A stretch of 64,000 nucleotides of DNA from Deltaproteobacteria bacterium Ga0077550 (GTDB taxonomy: Bacteria > Myxococcota_A > Polyangia > Nannocystales > Nannocystaceae): assembly GCA_001464385.1 (NCBI GenBank), contig LNFB01000242.1:62001-126000 (forward strand). Reading direction: 5' to 3'. Each line of letters opens with the position of its first letter. Positions within the stretch are counted from its first letter, which is position 1. The notes below the pieces were generated by a model that had not been told where the DNA came from, ran no database searches, and saw only the letters and a program-made list of their open reading frames with translations. The position numbers and the translations under genes were made by a program. Positions 7,859 to 15,266 of this stretch are shown here, piece after piece.

Positions 7859-9316
7859 TCACTCGGGGATCAGCCACCAGCCGAGCCGGGCCTTGGCCTT
7901 GTGCAGGAACATGGAATGCAGGATCCGCTTGATCCAGTGCCCGGCCGATCCGATCTCACCGAACGTGAGCGCCGGGTCGCGGCCGAGGCCGGGGTAGCGC
8001 ACGTAGTCGGGGACGATCGGGTACATGGTCATCGCCGCCGCGCTGCCGCGGAAGAGGCCGACACCGGCCGAGGCCACGCAGGCCGCGCCCATCTCGGCCA
8101 TCGACGCGCGATGCAGGGGAGCGTCCGGTCCGTGGCGGATCTGGTCGACGATGCTGAGCGCGACGGTGCGGCCCATGATCCCCGACGGCATGCCGGTCCG
8201 CGGAGGCGCCGGCGCGATCCTCGTGCCGTTCGGGGTCTCGAGCGGCCGCGAGATCGCGTGGGGCGGAGCGAACGCAATCCCGACCGCGAACACGTTGGCG
8301 TACTTCGGGCTCTGGTACGTCGACGGCCAGTCGCGCGCCCGCCACTCGTCGAAGGGCTTGGCCGCGTAGTCCGCGTCGACCCGCATGAAGTGGTTGGGCG
8401 TGAACACCTCGCCCGAGATGTCCACGCCGCCGCGGTCGAATGCCCGGAGGTCGACGCCCGTGAACGGCGGCAGCAGCATCGCGAAGTCGAACGCCAGTTC
8501 GTGTGAGGTGCCGTCGAGGGTCTCGTACGCGACCCGGTTCGGATCGACGCGCTGCACGTGGGCACCGGTGATCCACTCGACGCCGCGCTCGACGAACAGC
8601 GACTCGGCGAAGACCTTGCTCGGAACGATGTAGCCGCTCTGGCGCAGCTGCAGGCCGTCGACGCCGAAGTCGCCGAGCTCGGCCTCGTTGGTCAGCATGA
8701 TGATGCGCGCGCGATCCCGGACGCCGGCGCGACGGATCTCGAACTCGAGGTTGAAGATGTACTCGAACGCAGCACCTTCGCAGGTGCAGAGGCCGTGGCC
8801 CGTGCCGGCGACGAACGTGAGCGTTTCACCGCGTTTCATCCGTTCGATGCACGTGGCGAGCGCCGCTGCGGCCTGGGCTGCGTGGCCCGAGGTGCAGACC
8901 GACAGGCTATTGGCGTCGGGGCCGAGCCCCGGGGTCGCGGCGAAGTTCAGCTTGGGACCCGTCGCGTTGACGAGGTAGTCGTACGTCAGCCGTTCGCGTT
9001 GGCCCGCGGTCGAGGCGTCGGTGGATTCGATGACGACGAATCCCTTGGCCTCGTCGGCGGCGCCCTCGGGGTGGAGCTCCACCGCACGTGCCTGTCGCAG
9101 CGCGATCCCGAGGCGTGCATAGACGGGGGCGAGCTCGAACGTGACGTCATCGGGCCGCATGCGGCCCACGCCGACCCAGATGTTCGAGGGGATCCAGTTC
9201 CATTTTCGGTTGGGCGTCACGACCACGACCTCGTGCTCGCGACCCAGCTTGCGGCGCAGGATCAGGGCTGCGGTGTGGCCAGAGATGCCGGCTCCGAGAA
9301 CGACGATGCGGGCCAT
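7859..9316 (-). CDS. Sulfide:quinone-oxidoreductase-like FAD-dependent oxidoreductase
   Basis: 485-aa two-dinucleotide-binding-domain flavoprotein. The N-terminal FAD motif is GAGISG (8-13), followed by a VVVVTPNRKWNWIPSNIW segment typical of SQR-like enzymes. A Cys pair lies in the GLCTCEGAAFEYIFNLEF segment near residue 185, in the place where SQR enzymes carry a catalytic cysteine and the CxGAP-type motif. The C-terminal part ends with a long amphipathic region (WIKRILHSMFLHKAKARLG) suited to membrane attachment. The probable reaction is electron transfer from sulfide or another reduced sulfur donor to quinone, but the substrate is not proven. The start at 9316 (MARIVVLGAG) fits the flavin fold exactly. 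The 47-aa gene follows. Confidence 0.85.
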   Translation of the reverse strand: MARIVVLGAGISGHTAALILRRKLGREHEVVVVTPNRKWNWIPSNIWVGVGRMRPDDVTFELAPVYARLGIALRQARAVELHPEGAADEAKGFVVIESTDASTAGQRERLTYDYLVNATGPKLNFAATPGLGPDANSLSVCTSGHAAQAAAALATCIERMKRGETLTFVAGTGHGLCTCEGAAFEYIFNLEFEIRRAGVRDRARIIMLTNEAELGDFGVDGLQLRQSGYIVPSKVFAESLFVERGVEWITGAHVQRVDPNRVAYETLDGTSHELAFDFAMLLPPFTGVDLRAFDRGGVDISGEVFTPNHFMRVDADYAAKPFDEWRARDWPSTYQSPKYANVFAVGIAFAPPHAISRPLETPNGTRIAPAPPRTGMPSGIMGRTVALSIVDQIRHGPDAPLHRASMAEMGAACVASAGVGLFRGSAAAMTMYPIVPDYVRYPGLGRDPALTFGEIGSAGHWIKRILHSMFLHKAKARLGWWLIPE

Positions 9317-9344
9317 GGTGTCACCATCCGAACGAGGTCGAGGA

Positions 9345-9369
9345 CGTTTGTCCAGGATCCGTGCAAACG
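9345..9369. promoter_or_regulatory. Inverted repeat upstream of the SQR-like gene
   Basis: CGTTTG (9345-9350) and CAAACG (9364-9369) are perfect 6-bp inverted arms separated by 13 bp, lying 29-53 bp upstream of the flavoprotein start codon in the 188-bp gap before the PLP enzyme gene. Size and position fit a dimeric repressor or activator site. No known regulator motif is recognised. Confidence 0.35.
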
Positions 9370-9504
9370 AGGGACCACGGGGAGGCCTTCGTTCGGCAAC
9401 CACTGCGCGCAGCGGCGGCGGGCGTCGCATTCGTAGCGCGCCGCCGGAGTGACGCACGCGGACCGGCTCGAGCGCTGGCGCGTGTCCGTGCGGACCTGAT
9501 GACG

Positions 9505-10632
9505 TCACGACGTGGCGATCGCGTCGATCACCGCGTCGCACTCGTCCTCGCGGTGCGCCGGGTGGGGCGCGACGCGGATCCCGTGGCCCTCGCGCGCGTC
9601 GACGTCGAACCCCGCGGCCGCGAGCACTGCCACGACGCGCGCGGCGTCGGCGTGTTCGATGCACACGTGTCCCCCGCGCCGCGCGTCGTCGACCGGCGCG
9701 CGCACGCGCAGCCCCGCGGCCTGGGCCCGCTCGATCATCCGCGCCGTGAGGGCGACGCTGCGCGCTCGCAGGGCGTCGACGCCGAACTCGGCGACCAGGG
9801 CGAGGCCTGCTCGCGCGGCGAACACCGGTGCCATCGCCACCGGCGACTGGGCGAAGCGGGCCGCACCGGCCGCGGGGACGAACCGCGGCGCGATCGACTG
9901 CGGATCGACGTGGCCCATCCACCCCGGGAACGCGGGGACCATGCGCTGGGCGAGCTCGGGCCGCACGTACGCGAACGCGAGCCCGAAGTCGCCGCCGCCG
10001 AGCCACTTGTGCGAGCAGCCGACCAGCACGTCGACGCCGCTGTCGACGACGTCGACGGGGACGATGCCCACCGACTGACACGCGTCGGCGACGACGATCG
10101 CCCCGGCTGCGTGGGCATCGCGGACCAGCGCCGCGAGCGGCAGCATCGCGCCGGTGAAGGACGAGACGTGCGCGACCGCGACCGCCGCGGTCTCGCCGGG
10201 TCGCAGCGCGGCCGCGATCCGCTCGGGTTCGACGCCACCGTCGGCGGACGCCTCGAGCACCTCGACCTCGAAGCCGCGCGCCGCCTGGGCGGACCACAGG
10301 TAGCGACTCGAGTGGAAGTCGGTCGCGCAGGTCACGATGTGGCGCCGTCGCCCCGGCTGCATCACCGCTGCGATCGCGGCCTGGGCGACGGTGGCCCCCG
10401 GCAGCAGCGCGACGCTGCCGGTCGGGGCCCGGAGCAGGGCCTCGACGCCGGTGGTGACGGCGTGCAGGCGCTCGAACCACTGTCCGAAGGCGTTGCGCCC
10501 GTGGCGAAGCGAGCGTTGCCACGCGTCGAGATCGGCCAGCGCCGCCTCGGGCAAGGCCCCCAACGAGTGGCTCGCGAAGTAGTGGCGCGTCGACAGCAGG
10601 GGCAGACGCGCGCGGAGCTCTGCGGGTGTCAT
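9505..10632 (-). CDS. Kynureninase-like PLP-dependent enzyme (class V aminotransferase fold)
   Basis: 375-aa fold-type I PLP enzyme. Visible features are a substrate-proximal N-terminus (YFASHSLGALP), the PLP-ring aspartate in VADACQSVG (Asp183), and the Schiff-base lysine in GCSHKWLGGG (Lys209), a pattern closest to kynureninase and cysteine-desulfurase-like members of aminotransferase class V. The ATG at 10632 overlaps the stop codon of the upstream prenyltransferase-oxidase gene by four bases (ATGA), so the two are translationally coupled and very probably act in one pathway. Plausible reactions are beta-elimination or retro-aldol/hydrolytic C-C cleavage of a modified aromatic amino acid; this is inference from the neighbour. 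C-S lyase or epimerase activity is an alternative. Confidence 0.85.
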   Translation of the reverse strand: MTPAELRARLPLLSTRHYFASHSLGALPEAALADLDAWQRSLRHGRNAFGQWFERLHAVTTGVEALLRAPTGSVALLPGATVAQAAIAAVMQPGRRRHIVTCATDFHSSRYLWSAQAARGFEVEVLEASADGGVEPERIAAALRPGETAAVAVAHVSSFTGAMLPLAALVRDAHAAGAIVVADACQSVGIVPVDVVDSGVDVLVGCSHKWLGGGDFGLAFAYVRPELAQRMVPAFPGWMGHVDPQSIAPRFVPAAGAARFAQSPVAMAPVFAARAGLALVAEFGVDALRARSVALTARMIERAQAAGLRVRAPVDDARRGGHVCIEHADAARVVAVLAAAGFDVDAREGHGIRVAPHPAHREDECDAVIDAIATS

Positions 10633-12485
10633 CGGTCGAAGCACACTCGGTCGAAACACAGTGGATACAGCTCGTCGAGGAGCACCCAGAGGGCGATCGC
10701 ACCGACCCGGGCGCCGCGCCACATCGCTGCGTGCACGGCCGGATCGTCGGGCACGTACGCCATGATCGACGCGGAGTCCTGGGCGTGGCTCTGCTCGAGC
10801 TCGTCGTGCAGGAAGGCCCAGCCCAGCGCGCTGTGGGGCACGGATTGCTGGCGACGGAACACCCGCGCGATGACGGCGTCGGTCTGCGACGCGAGGACCT
10901 CGGTGAGCGCGGCCATGCCCACGCCCGCCCAGGGATCGTCGGACAGGAACATCGGCTCGACCGCGGCGGCGAAGCGCCGCGCCGGGGCCAGCGCGTCGAC
11001 GTCGGCGGAGAGCGGCGTGGCCTCGGCCTCGACGGCGGCGAACATGCGCTCGAACATGTGCACGTGGGCCTGCTCGGGATGACCGTGGCCGAGCTCGTCG
11101 TCGAGCTGGTGGGCGAGGATCGAGCGCACCGCGACGTCGGGCACCCGCGCGATGAGCCCGGCGAGCCACTGCGTGAAGCGGTGGGCGATGCCGGCGCGCA
11201 TGTTGAGCGCGAGGCGGTGCATCGCGTTCACCACGTCGTCGGTCTGCTCGAGCCGGCGGAAGAACGGGTGGTTGCGCAGGTCGATCGCGTCGGCGAACGC
11301 GATGATCTCCGCGGCGGGCTGCGGCTCGATCGACGCCGCGCCGCGGCCCTCGGGCGGGCGTGGGCACGCGACACGGCACGCCTCGCTGCCGACGTAGATC
11401 GTGCAGCTCGGCGCCGCGCTCGCCTTGAGCGAGGCGTAGCTCTGCAGGCCGACGCCGGCCCCGAGCGCGCGGTGGGCCACCGCGTCCACCGCCTCGCGGT
11501 AGCGGCCGGTGTCGATGCCACACTCGCCGAGCAGTTCCTCGATCCGATCGCGGGCCTCGACGTCGTCGCGCACGTACGCGCGCACCGGGAAGTGGGCCGT
11601 CACCGAGGTCGGCCGATCGCGGCCGGCCACGAACGAAAGGCAGGTGCTCACCGGCAGGTCGTCGAACGGGCCGTCGCCGCCGCCGATCGTGCGGCACAGC
11701 GTGCGGGCGCGGCCGGGCGCGGTGTCGGTGGCCAGGGCGAAGACCCGCTCGAGCTCGTCGGCGGTCGCGTGCTCGTGGGCGAAGTAGACCTTGACCCGCG
11801 CCGCCGCGCTGCGATCGAGGTCGATCGAGAAGTAGCGGATCTCGTCGACGTCATGGCCGCGGTGGCTCGCCTCGAGCACCGACGCGAACGCCGAGCGCAG
11901 GCCGAGGGCGGCGAACGCCTGCTCGACGACCGCGCTGGCGTGGTAGCGGCCGTGGATCTGCGGGTTGAGGTAGACCTTGAACAGCGGCTTGCCGCCCGCA
12001 GCGGCGGCAGGAGCACCGTCGCCGAAGCCGACGCCGTGCCACAGGCCGAAGGTGCCGTCGCCGTCGCGCGGCAGGAACAGCTCGCGGATCCGCTCGAGCG
12101 CATCGACCTCGGCGCCCCACGGGATCAATCGTGCGGTGAGGTCGAGGCCCGCGGCGACGTTCGACGCCCAGGTGGGCTCGCGGCCCTGTGCCTCGACGAT
12201 GAGTCGCGGCTGCACCGTGCCGCCGGCGTAGGCGACCGAGAGCTCCCATGGGGTGCCGTCGTCGGAGATCTGCGAGCGCCACCGCGGGTCGGCGGCGATC
12301 GGCTGGTCGCCCCAGCCCGCGAACATCGCGTCGACGATCTCGGTGACCGCGAGCGGGCATGCGGAGCGCCGGAGCGCGCGCCAGAACGCCGCGAAGTCGC
12401 GCAGGCCGAGCTCGGCCCAGGTGCGCGCCCCGTGGGCCACATGCGCGGTGTCGAAGCGGGGGAGCGAGGGTGGACGCATCAGCAT
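10629..12485 (-). CDS. Fusion: DMATS-type aromatic prenyltransferase + haem-oxygenase-like diiron oxidase (HDO)
   Basis: 618-aa two-domain enzyme. Residues 1-365 match the ABBA/DMATS prenyltransferase pattern: ISDDGTPWELS with the indole-NH-binding Glu81; FKVYLNP (Lys170, Tyr172) and ARVKVYF (Arg230, Lys232, Tyr234) for the diphosphate and tyrosine shield; SVTAHFPVRAY (Tyr304); and GLQSYASL (Tyr350). Residues 395-618 form an all-helical HDO domain with ligand-like motifs DDELGHGHPEQAHVHMF (464-477) and HDELEQSH (560-567). DMATS enzymes prenylate tryptophan, tyrosine or indoles; HDO enzymes use O2 to oxidise or fragment amino or fatty acids. The fusion suggests sequential action on one substrate. 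It overlaps the PLP-enzyme gene by 4 nt. Alternative start at 12479. I know of no described fusion of these two families. Confidence 0.82.
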   Translation of the reverse strand: MLMRPPSLPRFDTAHVAHGARTWAELGLRDFAAFWRALRRSACPLAVTEIVDAMFAGWGDQPIAADPRWRSQISDDGTPWELSVAYAGGTVQPRLIVEAQGREPTWASNVAAGLDLTARLIPWGAEVDALERIRELFLPRDGDGTFGLWHGVGFGDGAPAAAAGGKPLFKVYLNPQIHGRYHASAVVEQAFAALGLRSAFASVLEASHRGHDVDEIRYFSIDLDRSAAARVKVYFAHEHATADELERVFALATDTAPGRARTLCRTIGGGDGPFDDLPVSTCLSFVAGRDRPTSVTAHFPVRAYVRDDVEARDRIEELLGECGIDTGRYREAVDAVAHRALGAGVGLQSYASLKASAAPSCTIYVGSEACRVACPRPPEGRGAASIEPQPAAEIIAFADAIDLRNHPFFRRLEQTDDVVNAMHRLALNMRAGIAHRFTQWLAGLIARVPDVAVRSILAHQLDDELGHGHPEQAHVHMFERMFAAVEAEATPLSADVDALAPARRFAAAVEPMFLSDDPWAGVGMAALTEVLASQTDAVIARVFRRQQSVPHSALGWAFLHDELEQSHAQDSASIMAYVPDDPAVHAAMWRGARVGAIALWVLLDELYPLCFDRVCFDR

Positions 12486-12550
12486 TGCGAGGGGGCAGAG
12501 CAACCCCCGTGCCGCCGGTCCTGCGCGTCGCGACGGCCGAATTCCCGGCC

Positions 12551-12584
12551 GTGCCTGGCACACGTGCCAGCGCGTGCCAGGCAC
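12551..12584. promoter_or_regulatory. Paired palindromes GTGCC(T/A)GGCAC between divergent genes
   Basis: GTGCCTGGCAC (12551-12561) and GTGCCAGGCAC (12574-12584) are exact reverse complements of each other, each is nearly self-palindromic, and their centres are 23 bp apart (about two helical turns). Further TGCCA half-sites lie between and after them. The pair sits in the 162-bp intergenic region between the prenyltransferase-oxidase gene (minus) and the 352-aa secreted protein gene (plus), the expected place for an operator controlling one or both. A dispersed REP-like repeat is the main alternative. Confidence 0.5.
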
Positions 12585-12647
12585 GTGCCGGCCCCGGTCA
12601 CATCGGCCCGCGGCCGCGACTCGGTCGGCGCGAGGCCGCCGAACTCC

Positions 12648-13706
12648 ATGCCATCCCTGATCTCGAGCTTGTCCCTGCTCTCGACCCTCGTCACCGCGCT
12701 CGGCGTCGCGCCGCCGATCTCGCTCCCGCCCGGCGCCGCCAGCAGCCGCTCGCACCATGGCCCCTCGATCCCGACGCAGAAGCCCGAGGTCCGCGTGCGC
12801 CTGCGGATGGCGCTGAAGATGGTGCTGCCCAACGACGCCGCCGAGGCCGGCGCGTCGATCCCCCCGAGCATCTCCGACCTCGTCGCGCTCGGGAACAGCG
12901 AGGACGAGATCTACTACACCATCGCCGCGCTGCCGAAGGGCACCGGCAACGCGCAGATCAAGACCATCCGCCCGGCAGGATCTCCCGACATCTGGGAGAT
13001 GGGCTACTCGTCGCTCATCAAGCAGCACCGCGTGTTGTTCGAGGGCAAGCTCACCGCCGACGAGAAGGCCTACTTCGCGGTCGCGATCGGCGAGCAGGAC
13101 AACGCGCAGGCCGCCGCGATCTCGCTGATGCTCGGCGACATCGCCGGTTTCATCGGCGGGCTCGAGGCGCCCGCGGGGGGCGAGGTGCCCGCGTCGTTCG
13201 GCCCGGCCGCGAAGGCGACAGTCGAGCGCATCCGCGACAAGGGCGACGACGTCATCGGCATGTTCGTCGTCACCGTCGGCGGCGGGCGCAAGCTGTCGGT
13301 CGATGGGTCGACGAACACCAAGGTGAAGATCCTCGAGTCGAGCAGCACCGAGGTGCTCGCCGAGCTCTCCGGCGGCGGCGCGCGCTACCAGGTGCGCCTG
13401 TGGGTCGAGGACACGGAGCTGCCGCGGCCCAAGAGCCGCAAGGTCGTGGGCAAGACCTCCGACAAGTGCAGCGAGGACGATCTATGGGTGCACGGCAACG
13501 ACGGCCAGGTGCTGCTGCACAAGGGCGACACCAAGGACATCCCGCGGGGCGCCGGCCAGTTCACCTGGTACTGCGACGGCAGCGAGGAGTCCGCGGTGGC
13601 GGACCCGGGCACGGAGGTGATCTCGGCGCGTCGCGCCTCCTCGGGCCGCAACATCGACTGGGTGTTCCTGCGCGAGGACACCGCGACGCCCGACTTCGTC
13701 GAGTGA
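12648..13706 (+). CDS. Secreted protein of unknown function
   Basis: 352 aa that I do not recognise. The first about 25 residues (MPSLISSLSLLSTLVTALGVAPP) look like a signal peptide or N-terminal anchor. The mature part is mixed alpha/beta and fairly polar, with segments such as EVRVRLRMALKMVLPNDAAEAG, KLTADEKAYFAVAIGEQDN and a C-terminal beta-rich portion with two cysteines (KCSEDDLWVHG, FTWYCDGSEES) that could form a disulfide. The start is the ATG at 12648; earlier in-frame sequence is not protein-like. It is divergent from the DMATS-HDO gene and shares its intergenic region and palindromes, so co-regulation is possible. The following gene starts 33 nt downstream. Confidence 0.75.
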   Translation: MPSLISSLSLLSTLVTALGVAPPISLPPGAASSRSHHGPSIPTQKPEVRVRLRMALKMVLPNDAAEAGASIPPSISDLVALGNSEDEIYYTIAALPKGTGNAQIKTIRPAGSPDIWEMGYSSLIKQHRVLFEGKLTADEKAYFAVAIGEQDNAQAAAISLMLGDIAGFIGGLEAPAGGEVPASFGPAAKATVERIRDKGDDVIGMFVVTVGGGRKLSVDGSTNTKVKILESSSTEVLAELSGGGARYQVRLWVEDTELPRPKSRKVVGKTSDKCSEDDLWVHGNDGQVLLHKGDTKDIPRGAGQFTWYCDGSEESAVADPGTEVISARRASSGRNIDWVFLREDTATPDFVE

Positions 13707-13739
13707 CGACCGCGCTGCGCGTGCTACCTTCGCCCCCCG

Positions 13740-14231
13740 ATGTTCTCGACCCCGGCGAGTCGCGCGGTCAGCTTCACGATCTACGTCGTCGGCGCCGACG
13801 GCTCGGCGCGGGCGTTCCTCACCGAGCTGGTCGAGGTGCTGCACCAGCCCGAGGATCTGTTCGAGACGCCCTTCGGGTGCCTCACGACGACGTCGATCGC
13901 GATCGGCGACGAGCAGGTGGACTTCGAGTGCTTCGCCTTCGACGACGACGCCCACGATCCCCACGAGCCCGCGATCGCGCAGTGCGACGCGCTGCTCGTC
14001 CTGCCCGGCGTCGAGGCGAGGAAAGAAGCGATCGCCGCGGTGGCCCACGTCGAGCATCCGCCGCTCGTCGTCTGGTACGGCGCCCCGACGCAGCCCATCG
14101 AGGCGGCGTTCGCCGACCTCGCGCAGCTCGAGCGCAGCGGGACCGCGTACGAGGTGTTCAAGGGCGTGTGCGTCGGGCTGATGACCGCGCGCAAAGAGGG
14201 CCTGCTGCGTGAGCGCAACGCCGACGCGTGA
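13740..14231 (+). CDS. Unknown cytoplasmic protein, possibly a degenerate small-GTPase-like fold
   Basis: 163 aa with no confident family. It opens with a beta-strand and turn (FTIYVVGADGSARAFLTELVEVL) placed like a P-loop but lacking the GKT/S, continues with a strand ending CDALLVLPG and then PPLVVWYGAPTQPIEAAFADL, which together resemble the order of strands in Ras/MglA-like proteins without nucleotide-binding residues. That comparison is only a fold impression. A TACCTT hexamer at 13725-13730 lies 9 nt before the ATG, matching the leaderless promoter pattern seen elsewhere in the window. It is 33 nt downstream of the secreted protein gene and convergent with the crystallin-like gene. Confidence 0.7.
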   Translation: MFSTPASRAVSFTIYVVGADGSARAFLTELVEVLHQPEDLFETPFGCLTTTSIAIGDEQVDFECFAFDDDAHDPHEPAIAQCDALLVLPGVEARKEAIAAVAHVEHPPLVVWYGAPTQPIEAAFADLAQLERSGTAYEVFKGVCVGLMTARKEGLLRERNADA

Positions 14232-14243
14232 GCGCGCGGGCCT

Positions 14244-14516
14244 TCATCCCCGGATCGCCGACAGCGACGACACGCTGTCGTTGGGGATCCCCACGCTCTC
14301 GACCCAATTGTATCGACCCGGCCCGAAACGCGCGGACTTCGTGCCCGAGAAGTTGATGTCGCGCCAGAAGGTCCAGTTTCCCTCGAGGATCACGAACGAC
14401 GAGATCTTGTCGTTGAAGAAGTTGTCATCGGCCGCGGCGAGGTTGGATTCCTCGTAGAAGACGTGCTTGTGCTGGCCGCGGAAGTTGATGTGCTCGAACA
14501 GGATGATGTGCGCCAT
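14244..14516 (-). CDS. Single-domain beta/gamma-crystallin-like calcium-binding protein
   Basis: 90-aa protein formed by one beta/gamma-crystallin domain of two Greek-key motifs: ILFEHINFRGQHKHVF and WTFWRDINFSGTKSARF. Both canonical calcium sites (N/D-N/D-x-x-S/T-S) are present: NDKISS in the first half and NDSVSS near the C-terminus, so two Ca2+ ions per domain are expected, as in spore-coat protein S of Myxococcus. There is no signal peptide, which also holds for protein S. The ATG at 14516 fits the domain exactly. The gene is monocistronic, ending 12 nt from the convergent upstream gene. Likely a Ca2+-stabilised structural or coat protein; localisation is unknown. Confidence 0.88.
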   Translation of the reverse strand: MAHIILFEHINFRGQHKHVFYEESNLAAADDNFFNDKISSFVILEGNWTFWRDINFSGTKSARFGPGRYNWVESVGIPNDSVSSLSAIRG

Positions 14517-14605
14517 GCTCTGTGGGTGACACGAGGGGGGCGTTCGATCCTTCGCATGCTCGGTGACAACTCACTGATCCAAGGGCCCGCACGGCCGCTT
14601 GCGGC

Positions 14606-15190
14606 TCAACGCGGCGCCTCTGCCCAAAGGAACCCGCGCAGCTGCCCCTCCGTGAACCCGACCGCGCGATCCTCCGGGTACGTGCGATGCAGCAGCACCG
14701 CCACATCGGCCGCGATCGCCGTGCTGTCGCCGTGGCACTGCAGGCACCGGGCCTGGGTGAGGATCGGGCGCACGACGCCGACCTTGCCCTCGAGCTCGAC
14801 GACGGTGGTGCCCGTCAGTGGCTCGGTCATCGCGGCGCCGACGAAGGGCTTGAGCCACGGGCGCGGGGCGTTGGCGCCGTTGCGGAGCTTGTGGCTGGTG
14901 CGGCCCACCGCGACGCCGAACTCGCTGGCGACGTCCGAGGCGATCTTCGGGGCGTCGTCGGTGCACACCGTCACCGCGCCGGCGGGTCCACCCTGGGCGA
15001 GCGCCTCGCCGAGGCGCGCCGCGAGTCGCTGCTGCAGGGCGTCCATCGCGACCTCGGCGTTCGCGACCGGCGTCGCGAGCTCGGCGGGGATCGCATCGCG
15101 TGCGTAGCTGCGCTCGCGGCCGCAGGCGAGGGTGGCGGTCAGCGCGAACAGGGTGGCGATCGCGAGCAGGGCGCGGCGGGGCGGTGTCAC
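14606..15190 (-). CDS. DUF3365 (Tll0287-like) lipoprotein with one c-type haem motif
   Basis: 194 aa. The signal sequence ends in a lipobox (LTATLAC, Cys23). The remainder matches the DUF3365/Tll0287-like haem sensor domain: AGAVTVCTDDAPKIA, then GRTSHKLRNGANAPRPW, and the haem c site CLQCH near residue 150 (ILTQARCLQCHGD). Such domains bind haem covalently in the periplasm and are thought to sense or transfer electrons; here there is no attached signalling domain. The start is the GTG at 15190, supported by a TAGATT hexamer 6 nt upstream (leaderless pattern). It is divergent from the CotH-kinase lipoprotein gene. Confidence 0.88.
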   Translation of the reverse strand: MTPPRRALLAIATLFALTATLACGRERSYARDAIPAELATPVANAEVAMDALQQRLAARLGEALAQGGPAGAVTVCTDDAPKIASDVASEFGVAVGRTSHKLRNGANAPRPWLKPFVGAAMTEPLTGTTVVELEGKVGVVRPILTQARCLQCHGDSTAIAADVAVLLHRTYPEDRAVGFTEGQLRGFLWAEAPR

Positions 15191-15231
15191 CGGGGGAATC
15201 TAGCAGGTGATCGCTTCGCTGCTGCGGCGCT

Positions 15232-15260
15232 TTGACAGGCCTTCTCGCGCACTGTTAGCG
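15232..15260 (+). promoter_or_regulatory. Candidate promoter for the CotH-like gene
   Basis: A consensus -35 TTGACA (15232-15237), 17-nt spacer, TTAGCG (15255-15260) as -10. The GTG start codon at 15267 is 6 nt after the -10, so the transcript would be leaderless or nearly so. Confidence 0.5.
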
Positions 15261-15266
15261 TGACGT

